Position numbers and translations under genes: made by a program. A DNA stretch of 59,228 nucleotides, taken from contig NZ_JPRF03000044.1 in NCBI RefSeq assembly GCF_001188955.3, positions 1 through 59,228 of the forward strand, in the 5' to 3' direction. Origin of the DNA: Kitasatospora aureofaciens (lineage in GTDB: Bacteria; Actinomycetota; Actinomycetes; Streptomycetales; Streptomycetaceae). A model generated the notes under the pieces. It was not told the DNA's origin and did not search any database. It saw only the letters and a program-made list of their open reading frames with translations. This document shows, one piece after another, positions 52,768-59,228 of the stretch; within the stretch, counting starts at the first letter, position 1, and every line of letters begins with the position of its first letter.

Positions 52768-53378
52768 GGCCTGGCCTTCCAGGCCGGATCGCGGCCGAGC
52801 AGCGCCAGGGCGCGGTCGAACCGGCCGGCACCGCCGCCGGGTTCGAGGCCCGGGCGGAAGGCCCGGCCGGGCGCCCGCGCCTCCGGCGTGTTCGGGACGG
52901 CCTCGCTCACCGCCAGCAGCGCGGTGACCAGGGCGTCGTCGCCGTCCACCGCCGCGACCAGCCGGTCCGCGGCGCCGAGCGCGGCGGCGACGTCCCAGCC
53001 GTGCACCAGGGTGTCCACCAGGTGGAAGCCGACCGCCTGGGCGAGCGGAAAGGGGCCGCCGTCGCGGATCTCGGGCAGCCAGAGCGCCCGGTCGGTGACG
53101 GCCGCCTCCCGGAACGCGGCGACGAGGTCGGCGCCGGTGCGGCGGAAGTCCTCCGCCGGGTCCGCCCCGAGCGTGGCGTCCGCGAACAGCGCGAGGTCCG
53201 GCCCGGCGCCGCGGGCGGCCGCGGCGAAGCCCCGGTGCTGGCCGACGCAGTGCTCCAGCAGTCGGCGCAGCGTCCACCCCGCGCACGGGGTGGGCCGGTC
53301 CAGCCGGTCCGGCCGGACGTCGTCCACCACCTCGACGGTCAGTTCCATCGCCCGTGCGTGCAGTTCGACGAGCTTCAT
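52764..53378 (-). CDS. TIGR03086-type metal-binding protein (DinB/MDMPI fold)
   Basis: A 204-aa protein of the mycothiol-dependent maleylpyruvate isomerase/DinB-like fold. Visible are DRLDRPTPCAGWTLRRLLEHCVGQHRGF (about residues 24-51), with a metal His in LLEHC, and VGFHLVDTLVHGWDVAAA (about 115-132) with two more His. Members bind a divalent metal and some act with mycothiol. Its ATG overlaps the alpha/beta hydrolase stop (ATGA), so the two are coupled and lie under TetR control from the divergent side. Confidence 0.9.
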   Translation of the reverse strand: MKLVELHARAMELTVEVVDDVRPDRLDRPTPCAGWTLRRLLEHCVGQHRGFAAAARGAGPDLALFADATLGADPAEDFRRTGADLVAAFREAAVTDRALWLPEIRDGGPFPLAQAVGFHLVDTLVHGWDVAAALGAADRLVAAVDGDDALVTALLAVSEAVPNTPEARAPGRAFRPGLEPGGGAGRFDRALALLGRDPAWKARP

Positions 53379-54241
53379 GCGGCAGTGACCCCCAGTCCCG
53401 CGGAAATGAACCCGATCACCTGATCAACGACGGTCGGTTCCCCGATGATCCTCCGGTGGCCGAGCCCGCGAGTGACCACCAGGTCCAGCTGCTCCCCGTA
53501 CGCCCGCTTCAGCCGGTGCGCCTGCCCCAGCGGCACCACGTCGTCGCCCTCGTCGTGCAGCACCAGGATCGGCAGCCCGACCGCACCGGCCCGACCCGCC
53601 GCGTCGTAGCGGTCCCAGGCCCCGGCGTCCCCGGCGAACAGGTCCTGCTCGATCCGGCCCCGCAGCGCCCGCTCGACGGCGGCGTCGAGGCCGAGCCCGG
53701 CGCAGAAGGCGGCCGGGAAGAAGCCGACCTCGGACACCCCGGAGACGGCCGCCAAGCGGCCCGCCCGCAGCCCGTCGCCCAGTGCGCCGAAGGCCGCGCA
53801 GACGCCCAGCGAGTGCGCGATCACGGCCTCGAACGGCCCGTACCGGTCCTGGAGCCGGAGCACGAGTTCGCGGTACTCCAGCACGCTGGTGCTGCGGCCG
53901 CCGGAGTCGCCGTGGCCCGGCGCGTCGAAGGCCACGGCGCTGAGGCCGAGGGCGCGCAGCCGGGGGACGAAGGGCGCGAAGCGGGAGGCCCGGGAACGCC
54001 AGCCGTGCAGCAGCAGCACCGGCCGCTCGCCGCTGCCCCAGCGGTAGCCGACGACGGACTTGCCGTGCACGGTCAGCCGCTCGAGGGCCGCCCGTCGGTG
54101 GACCTCCCGCTCGGCGGGGCGGACCCGGCTGCGCCGCAGCGGGCGCCGGAACAGCTCGAAGGCCGCCCGCCCGGCCAGGCCGGGGGCGATCCGGGCGGTG
54201 GGGTTGAGGGTGGTGCGGATCAGTGCCTGGGCCGGGTCCAT
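53375..54241 (-). CDS. Alpha/beta hydrolase
   Basis: A 288-aa hydrolase from ATG 54241 (MDPAQAL), behind GGGAG. The fold is shown by the oxyanion HGWRS (about residue 66), the FDAPGHGDS turn, the nucleophile Ser in IAHSLG (about 135), the acid in LHDEGDDVVP (about 228) and the His in LGHRRI (about 263). It hydrolyses an ester or similar bond; substrate unknown. Coupled to the TIGR03086 gene, and divergent from a TetR gene with a 16-bp palindrome between them, so it is probably repressed by that regulator. Confidence 0.92.
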   Translation of the reverse strand: MDPAQALIRTTLNPTARIAPGLAGRAAFELFRRPLRRSRVRPAEREVHRRAALERLTVHGKSVVGYRWGSGERPVLLLHGWRSRASRFAPFVPRLRALGLSAVAFDAPGHGDSGGRSTSVLEYRELVLRLQDRYGPFEAVIAHSLGVCAAFGALGDGLRAGRLAAVSGVSEVGFFPAAFCAGLGLDAAVERALRGRIEQDLFAGDAGAWDRYDAAGRAGAVGLPILVLHDEGDDVVPLGQAHRLKRAYGEQLDLVVTRGLGHRRIIGEPTVVDQVIGFISAGLGVTAA

Positions 54242-54297
54242 CGGGTCTCCCTGCTCTCTGCGCTCCCTGGCCTTGCCTTGCTCGGGGCGAGATATTA

Positions 54298-54313
54298 GCA
54301 CGACCGTTCGTGC
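54298..54313. promoter_or_regulatory. Palindromic TetR operator
   Basis: gcacgaccgttcgtgc, with 6-bp half-sites gcacga/tcgtgc, lies in the 157-bp divergent region within AT-richer flanks (gatatta, agtttta). It is placed to repress the hydrolase operon and autoregulate the TetR gene. Confidence 0.8.
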
Positions 54314-54398
54314 AGTTTTAGGTCTCTCGGGTGGCCCGGGCACTACCCTGGGCCGCACCCACCGCGACATCCACCAAGGCGAGGAACGAGGGCGCACG

Positions 54399-55040
54399 AT
54401 GGCCGGACCGACCACCGACGGACGGGTCCTGCGCGGCGAGGAGACCCGCCGGGCCGTCCTGCGCCGCGCCGTCGCGATCGCCTCCGTCGAAGGCCTGGAC
54501 GCGCTGTCCATCGGCCGCCTCGCCACCGACCTCGGACTCAGCAAGAGCGGCGTCTTCGCCGGCTTCGGCTCCAAGGAGGAGCTGCAGCTCGCCACCGTCC
54601 GCGCCGCCCGCCGGATCTTCGCCGACGCCGTCGTCGCCCCGGTCGCCGACGCCCTGCCCGGCCTCGCCAGGGCCCGCGCGCTCTGCGAGAACTGGCTCGC
54701 CTACTCACGGGCCCGGGTCTTCCCCGGCGGCTGCTTCTTCTACGAGGTCACCGCCGAGTTCGACGCCCGGCCCGGCGCCGTCCGGGACGCCCTGGCCGGC
54801 TGCGCCCGGGAGTGGCACGGAACGATCGTCGAAGCCCTCACCGACGCCCGCACGGCCGGCGCCCTGTGCCCCGACACCGACCTCGGCGACCTCGCCTTCG
54901 CACTGATCGCGGTCCTGGAGACGGCCAACTCACAGGCCGTGCTGCACGAGGAGGACGTCCCCTACGAACGGGCCGGCCGCCTCCTGCTCCGCCTGCTGCG
55001 CGCCGAGGCCACCGACCCGGCCGACCCGGCGCTCGCCTGA
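54399..55040 (+). CDS. TetR-family transcriptional regulator
   Basis: A 213-aa TetR protein. The HTH is AVLRRAVAIASVEGLDALSIGRLATDLGLSKSGVFAGFGSKEELQLATV (about residues 20-67), of the canonical A-T-L..SK..F..F.SKE pattern. The C-terminal ligand domain (about 75-205) is of the TetR_C16-like type with GGCFFYEVTAEFDARPG. ATG 54399 follows a GAGG region. It diverges from the hydrolase/TIGR03086 operon, and the palindrome at 54298 is its probable operator. The ligand is likely a hydrophobic ester or similar. Confidence 0.93.
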   Translation: MAGPTTDGRVLRGEETRRAVLRRAVAIASVEGLDALSIGRLATDLGLSKSGVFAGFGSKEELQLATVRAARRIFADAVVAPVADALPGLARARALCENWLAYSRARVFPGGCFFYEVTAEFDARPGAVRDALAGCAREWHGTIVEALTDARTAGALCPDTDLGDLAFALIAVLETANSQAVLHEEDVPYERAGRLLLRLLRAEATDPADPALA

Positions 55041-55057
55041 CCCCCGGGCGGACCCAG

Positions 55058-55125
55058 GGCCTGTCCTCGAACTCCCGTCGTCCGCCCGGACGGCGGGCCG
55101 CAGACGCGAGTTCGAAGACAGGTCC
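55058..55125. repeat. Imperfect inverted repeat of insertion-sequence-end type (MITE-like)
   Basis: cctgtcctcgaactcccgtc (55060-55079) pairs, with few mismatches, with gacgcgagttcgaagacagg (55103-55122). Inside is cgtccgcccggacg, itself palindromic. Similar tcgaa-containing ends flank IS5-like elements in streptomycetes as I recall. It sits between convergent genes and may also work as a terminator. No transposase is present. Confidence 0.6.
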
Positions 55126-56426
55126 TAGCCCAACAGCCCTTCCAGCAGGGCGGCCCGGGCCAGCAGCCGTTCGTCCTCCCCCGCCGCGCCGACCACCTGG
55201 AGACCGAGCGGCAGCCCGTCCGGGGTCCGCCCGGCGGGCAGGCTCAGCGCGGGCAGGCCGAGACAGCTCCACGGCAGCGACATCACCGCGTCCCCGGTGC
55301 TGTGCAGCCCCTCCGGCGCCCCGCCCGGCGCGGACGGGGCCAGCCACAGGTCCACCCCGGCCGCCGCGGCCGCTCCGGCCACCCGCTCGCGCAACCGCTC
55401 CCGGAACCCCAGCGCGGCCTCGCGGTCCTCCGCCGCGACGCCCTGGCCCACCCGGATGCTCGCCGCCGTCTCCGGCCGGTACAGGCCGCCGAACCGGGCG
55501 AACCAGTCGGCGTGGCTGCGGGCCAGCTCGAACCGGTTGACGATCTGCAACTGCCGGGTGACCTCGGCGAAGTCGGGGAACAGCGGCACCCTGCGCACCG
55601 CCAGTCCGGCCCGTTCGAACCGCGCCACCTGCTCCTCGAAGGCGCGCAGCGCGGCCGGTTCGGCCCGCTCCAGGTACGGCCCGTCCGGCACCCCCAGCAC
55701 GGGCTCCGGGCCGGGCTCCACCACCCGCCACCCGTCGCACAGCAGCGGGGCCGCCAGCGCCGCGCCCGCCAGGTCCGCGGTGAACAGGCCCAGGGTGTCG
55801 AAGCTCGGCGCGTTCGGGATCACCCCCGCGAACGGGATCCGACCGTGCGTGGGCCGGAAGCCCACCACCCCGCAGTACGCGGCCGGGCGGATCACCGAAC
55901 CGACCGTCTGGGTGCCGATCGCCAGGGGCACCAGTCCGGCCGCGACCGCCGCCGCCGACCCGCTGCTGGAGCCGCCCGGGGTGTGCCCCGGATGGTGCGG
56001 ATTGCGGGTCGGGCCCGGGGCGCTCGCGGCGAACTCGGCGGTCACCGTCTTGCCCGCGACCATCGCCCCCGCCGCCAGCAGCCGGTCCACCACCACGGCC
56101 TGCGGACCCGCCAGCACGCCCGGCGGCAGGGCGGAGCCGCCGTGCGTGGGCAGCCCGTCCACGTGCACGATGTCCTTGACCCCGACCGCAACCCCGTACA
56201 GCGGCGGCCGCCCGGCCGACTCCGGGTACCGCGCGGCCAACTCCCGCGCCCGCGCCTGCAGTCGGTCATGCCGCCCGGGCTCCGCCACGAAGGCGTGCAG
56301 CAGCGGATCCACCCGATCGACCAGCGCGCAGAAGCGCTCGACGTGCTCGGGCAGCCCGGGCACACCGACCCGCAGTCCGGCGGCCTCGCGGGTCAACGAC
56401 CGCGGCCGCACCAGGGGTTCGTCCAT
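55125..56426 (-). CDS. Amidase (amidase-signature family)
   Basis: A 433-aa amidase-signature enzyme. The Ser-Ser-Lys triad is visible: Lys in AVGVKDIVHVDG (about residue 81), the Gly/Ser-rich signature TPGGSSSGSAAAVAAG (about 150-165) and the Ser in IGTQTVGSVIRPA (about 180). It hydrolyses amides; substrate unknown. Residues 1-20 are short and variable. ATG 56426 gives M-D-E-P-L-V-R-P-R. A short zinc-ribbon gene lies upstream by 25 nt on the same strand. A MITE-like repeat abuts its end. Confidence 0.93.
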   Translation of the reverse strand: MDEPLVRPRSLTREAAGLRVGVPGLPEHVERFCALVDRVDPLLHAFVAEPGRHDRLQARARELAARYPESAGRPPLYGVAVGVKDIVHVDGLPTHGGSALPPGVLAGPQAVVVDRLLAAGAMVAGKTVTAEFAASAPGPTRNPHHPGHTPGGSSSGSAAAVAAGLVPLAIGTQTVGSVIRPAAYCGVVGFRPTHGRIPFAGVIPNAPSFDTLGLFTADLAGAALAAPLLCDGWRVVEPGPEPVLGVPDGPYLERAEPAALRAFEEQVARFERAGLAVRRVPLFPDFAEVTRQLQIVNRFELARSHADWFARFGGLYRPETAASIRVGQGVAAEDREAALGFRERLRERVAGAAAAAGVDLWLAPSAPGGAPEGLHSTGDAVMSLPWSCLGLPALSLPAGRTPDGLPLGLQVVGAAGEDERLLARAALLEGLLG

Positions 56427-56451
56427 ACCGAGCACCGTAGCGCCCGGCCGC

Positions 56452-56682
56452 TCACTGGTGCTCGGCCGACAGGTACGGCGTCTCGCGCAGGAAGTACGCC
56501 CCACAGGTGTGGCAGCACAGCTCCGGGGTCTTCCCCCAGTCCACCGCCTCCCGCACCCGCGCCCCCGGATCGAGCTCCCGGCCGCACATCGCCACGCTCT
56601 GCGCCCCCCGGACCATGTGCCACAACCGCACCCCGCCGGCCTCCCCACCGGACCCGTACTCGGCTCGCATCTGGTGCATCAT
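56452..56682 (-). CDS. Small zinc-ribbon-like protein (76 aa)
   Basis: ATG 56682 behind GGGGGG; the much longer frame upstream is Arg/Pro-rich and unlikely. The protein reads MMHQMRAEYGSGGEAGGVRLWHMVRG, then SVAMCGRELDPGAR, and CCHTCGAYFLRE at the C-terminus, with four Cys able to bind zinc. I recognise the pattern as common in streptomycetes but without an assigned function. It may be co-transcribed with the amidase gene (25 nt apart). Confidence 0.75.
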   Translation of the reverse strand: MMHQMRAEYGSGGEAGGVRLWHMVRGAQSVAMCGRELDPGARVREAVDWGKTPELCCHTCGAYFLRETPYLSAEHQ

Positions 56683-56936
56683 GCCCCCCATCGTCCGACC
56701 ACCCGGCCCACCGGGCAACCGGGGCGCCCGCGTACCCGCGGCCCTGCCGGAGACCGGGCACGGAACCCCCCGTACACCAACGACACAAGGCGCACCCCGG
56801 CGCCGGTCGAACCGCTCCGCCCCGGCGGAATCCGGCCGCCACGGCTCGATAGGGTGCGCGATCGCGGCCCGCCCTGCGCTCCGCGCCCGGGCCCGCGTCG
56901 CCCACACAACCTTCCTTCGTAGCTGGAGCACCGATC

Positions 56937-57890
56937 GTGCGCTCTTCCCGCCTCCTGGCCAGTGCAGCCCTGGGCGCCCTCACCTTCGGCGCCACCGCCG
57001 GCGCCGCCACCGCCGGCGCCGTCGGGGTCCCCGCGACCCCGTCCGCCACCGCGGCCCCGAGCACCCCCACCGGTGGCCCCACCACCGTGCCGACCCACGT
57101 GCCGACCCCGCCGATGCCCTCCCCCAGCGGGCCCTGCCCGGGCGGGTACCACCTGGAGAACCTCAAGGCCACCGGCAGCGGCCTGTCCGGCGTCACCCTG
57201 ACCAGGGGCGGCGCCGCACAGGAGGCGACCGTGACCTTCGAGAACGACGCCCCGGTCGACTTCAAGAAGTTCAGCACCCACTTCTTCGTCACCAACATCG
57301 GCGAAGAAGGCGCGCCCAACCAGCCCGTCTGGGGCAAGGACGCCTTCACCGTCCAGGTGAAGCTCCCCGGCGCCGAGTGGAAGCCCGTCGCCCAGGACGC
57401 CATCGAGAACAACATGAGCTACATCCGTGCCGACCTCGGCACGTTCAAGCTCGCCAAGGGCGAGAAGCTCACCCTCCAGGTGCGCCTGGCCGCCACCGGC
57501 AAGGCGGTGAGCACCGACTACTTCGCCCAGCTCGACGGCGCCTCCGAGTCCTTCCTCAGCAAGGACGTTCCGGGCGTGCGACAGGGCCCGGAAGGCAGCT
57601 GCAGCGGATTCAGCGGCAACTACCGCATCGCTGCGCCGTTCAAGGTCGTCGACGGCACCCCGGTCACCACCGGTACGCCCTCGCCCTCCGCCCCGGCCAC
57701 CACCACCGCCGCCCCCGCGCCCGCGCCCGCCGCCACGGCCTCGGCGTCCGCCTCGGCCGGTCCGGAGCTGGCGCACACCGGCGCCTCCTCCAACACCCTG
57801 CCGATCGCCCTCGGCGGCGCGGCCGTACTGGCCGCCGGCGCCGGCACCCTGTTCGTCCTGCGCCGCCGCAAGGCGGGTGCGCACGGCTGA
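56937..57890 (+). CDS. Sortase-anchored surface protein (LAHTG)
   Basis: A 317-aa secreted protein from GTG 56937. A signal peptide (LLASAALGALTFGATAGAATAGA) is followed by a Thr/Pro/Ser-rich linker, a beta-rich domain of about 150 residues (YHLENLKATGSGLSGVTLTRGG ... CSGFSGNYRIAAPF), a second Pro/Ala/Thr linker, then the sorting signal LAHTG, a hydrophobic helix and RRRK. Anchoring by a class E-type sortase (LAxTG) to the peptidoglycan is expected. It is followed after 99 nt by a shorter paralogue with LADTG. Confidence 0.92.
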   Translation: MRSSRLLASAALGALTFGATAGAATAGAVGVPATPSATAAPSTPTGGPTTVPTHVPTPPMPSPSGPCPGGYHLENLKATGSGLSGVTLTRGGAAQEATVTFENDAPVDFKKFSTHFFVTNIGEEGAPNQPVWGKDAFTVQVKLPGAEWKPVAQDAIENNMSYIRADLGTFKLAKGEKLTLQVRLAATGKAVSTDYFAQLDGASESFLSKDVPGVRQGPEGSCSGFSGNYRIAAPFKVVDGTPVTTGTPSPSAPATTTAAPAPAPAATASASASAGPELAHTGASSNTLPIALGGAAVLAAGAGTLFVLRRRKAGAHG

Positions 57891-57989
57891 CCCCCCGCCA
57901 GATGAACCGAGGGGCGCGGACAACCGTTCGGGCCCCTCGGTGGTCTTCCCCCGGAGAGCGAACCCCGACCCCACCGCTGGAGCCCACCG

Positions 57990-58664
57990 ATGCGTCCCGC
58001 CCGCCTTCCCGCCGCCTGCGCCCTGCTCGTGCTCACCATCGGTCCGGTCGCCCTCGCCACGGCCCCCGCACTCGCCGCCGACGCCACCCCCACCCCTTCC
58101 TCCTCCGCCACCGGCGACTGCCCGGAGGGCACGACCGCCGACCCGATACCGGTCACCAGCAGCAGCGACGCCGCGGGCGAACTCGCCGTCACCTTCACCA
58201 ACCCGGGCACCGCGACGGCCAAGCAGCTCGCCACCACCGTCGCCCTCGCGGACGGTGGCAGCCTCCCCGTCGAACTGCGCGCGGGGTCCGGCGCCTGGAA
58301 GTCCCTCACCGTCGCCGGCAGCCCGCTCAACACCGGCAGCTACCAGCTCCCCCAGGGCCAGCGGCTCACCCTCCGGGTGCGGCTCGCCGCCGGAGCGGCA
58401 CAGGGCGACCACCGCCTCACCTTCACCGCCAGGTCCGAGGTCCTCCCGAGCGGCTCCGCCCCGGCGAAGAAGTACACCTGCCCCCAGCTCACCGCCAGCT
58501 ACACCGCCCCGCTCACCCCCGCCAACCACACCCCGGACCCCACCCACCTCGCCGACACCGGCGCCGGCACCGCCACCCGCCCCCTCGCCATCGCCGGCAC
58601 CACCGCCCTCCTCCTCGGCACCGCCCTCCTCGTCCTCACCCGCCGCCGTCCCGCCACCGACTGA
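57990..58664 (+). CDS. Sortase-anchored surface protein (LADTG), shorter paralogue
   Basis: A 224-aa protein. The signal peptide (ALLVLTIGPVALATAPALAADA) is followed by one beta-rich domain with two Cys (GDCPEGTTAD ... KYTCPQLTASY) and the sorting signal LADTGAGTATRPL, helix and RRR tail. Its core (VTFTNPGTATAKQLATTVALADGG, QRLTLRVRLAAGAA) is like that of the preceding gene, suggesting tandem duplication followed by divergence. A class E-type sortase substrate by its motif; the sortase gene is not in the window. Confidence 0.9.
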   Translation: MRPARLPAACALLVLTIGPVALATAPALAADATPTPSSSATGDCPEGTTADPIPVTSSSDAAGELAVTFTNPGTATAKQLATTVALADGGSLPVELRAGSGAWKSLTVAGSPLNTGSYQLPQGQRLTLRVRLAAGAAQGDHRLTFTARSEVLPSGSAPAKKYTCPQLTASYTAPLTPANHTPDPTHLADTGAGTATRPLAIAGTTALLLGTALLVLTRRRPATD

Positions 58665-58811
58665 CCCCGCCCCCGCCGCGACCGACTGCCGGTGCCGCGA
58701 CGACCCACCCCGTGTGAGCACCCGACGGCCCCGGAGACAGCACAGCCCCGGACGTGACCGATGAGGCCGGGGATCCGGCAACCCGCCGCCGCGCGGCACC
58801 CACACCCACCC

Positions 58812-59050
58812 CTACGAAGCCGCCCGCAGGAGCGCGTCGTCCCGCCACTTCAGGATCTTGTCGAAGCTCACGATCGCCCCGCGGAGCGGGTGGTTGCGGA
58901 GCTGGACGTGGTCGGTGAGGGCGTGGATGAGGAAGAGGCCGCGGCCGGATTCGGCGGTGAGGTCGGGGAGGGTGTCGAGGTCGACCGGGCGGAGAGTGGG
59001 GGCCGCGGGTCGACAGGGGAGGACGTGGGTGTCGTACGGGTGGCCGTCGC
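58812..59050 (-). pseudogene. C-terminal part of a HATPase-domain (anti-sigma-like) protein, upstream part not recognisable
   Basis: On the minus strand, ending with stop at 58812-58814, the frame reads DLDTLPDLTAESGRGLFLIHALTDHV, then LRGAIVSFDKILKWRDDALLRAAS. GRGLFLI is the G-box of RsbW/SpoIIAB-like ATP-binding regulators, and the FDKILKWR end is usual for their streptomycete members. The frame stays open to the window edge without a start codon, but the sequence beyond about 59050 no longer resembles a HATPase, so the gene may be frameshifted, truncated, or continue differently outside the window. Confidence 0.6.
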
Positions 59051-59228
59051 GGCGGGGCCGGTGGGCAGTGAGGCCTCGGAGAGCCGGGACGGTGGCGCGG
59101 CCGCGGCGGTGGCGGCGGGGCGCGTGGCCGGCCGGGCCCGCGAGGCGCTGCGGCCGTGCCGGCGCTGATGGCGAGCGGGGACCGGCGGGCGGGCGAGGTC
59201 GAACGGGCCTGCGTGGACCTGGTGGAGG

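Noticed and set aside
56683..56931. N-terminal extension of the zinc-ribbon protein
   Set aside because: Arg/Pro/Gly-rich shadow sequence in the divergent promoter region; family-like sequence starts near 56682.
59168..59228. Start of a plus-strand gene (ATG 59168, M-A-S-G-D-R-R-A)
   Set aside because: Only about 20 codons fit before the window edge; plausible composition, but not enough to support a call.

Overview
The window is very G+C-rich actinobacterial DNA. Codon use, GTG and TTG starts, ATGA/GTGA-coupled operons and gene content (MbtH, AccE-like, SseB, TIGR03086, two sortase-type wall proteins) point to Streptomycetaceae (Streptomyces or Kitasatospora). A perfect parS palindrome (41798-41811), and a pirin gene whose sequence closely matches the phiC31 attB as I remember it, suggest that the right half is core chromosome on the oriC side, as in S. 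coelicolor. No rRNA, tRNA or CRISPR array was recognised.

Region 1 (1-18.5 kb) is the right part of a biosynthetic gene cluster that continues off the left edge. Two NRPS proteins (A-PCP-C-A-PCP-E, then C-A-PCP-C-A-PCP-TE) make at least X - D-aromatic - X - Gly, where both X modules carry the same binding-pocket code. They are followed by MbtH, a free ACP, a ketosynthase, a CLF-like ketosynthase, a ketoreductase, an O-methyltransferase and an AccE-like protein. The ACP-KS-CLF-KR order resembles highly reducing type II PKS sets that build polyene acyl groups, so the product is probably an acylated lipopeptide (inference). A tandem 77-bp repeat with stop/start-overlapping mini-ORFs lies between KS and CLF.

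Region 2 (18.8-31.1 kb) is mixed housekeeping and accessory DNA: a membrane serine hydrolase, a two-component system, CutA, a His-rich methyltransferase with a CPYC thioredoxin-reductase-like enzyme, an aldo/keto reductase behind a MerR-type promoter, a collapsed VapB/VapC pair, an HxlR regulator facing an NAD(P)-dependent reductase, a LURP-one-like protein and two GNATs.

Region 3 (31.29-40.81 kb) is a 9.5-kb integrated element. A large serine integrase lies 38 bp inside the left end. The element is inserted in the 5' end of a thioredoxin/NHL-repeat gene and its right end carries a substitute promoter and first 38 codons, so the target gene is restored as a hybrid. The element encodes an HNH endonuclease and a P27-like small terminase but no large terminase, portal, capsid, tail, replication or transfer gene, which looks like a phage satellite or a reduced prophage. 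Its right end holds an XRE-PLD regulator, a NUDIX enzyme, two small proteins, a Gly/Ser/Asp-rich 55-aa peptide and a PIMT-type methyltransferase: a candidate RiPP cassette of the imiditide (aspartimide) type.

Region 4 (40.7-59.2 kb) is largely core: NHL protein with parS, M18 aminopeptidase, a MacAB-like export system, acyl-CoA dehydrogenase, SseB-like protein, pirin, PP2C-like phosphatase, a TIGR03086 protein coupled to an alpha/beta hydrolase opposite a TetR regulator, an amidase, two sortase substrates and the C-terminal part of an ATPase-domain protein at the right edge.
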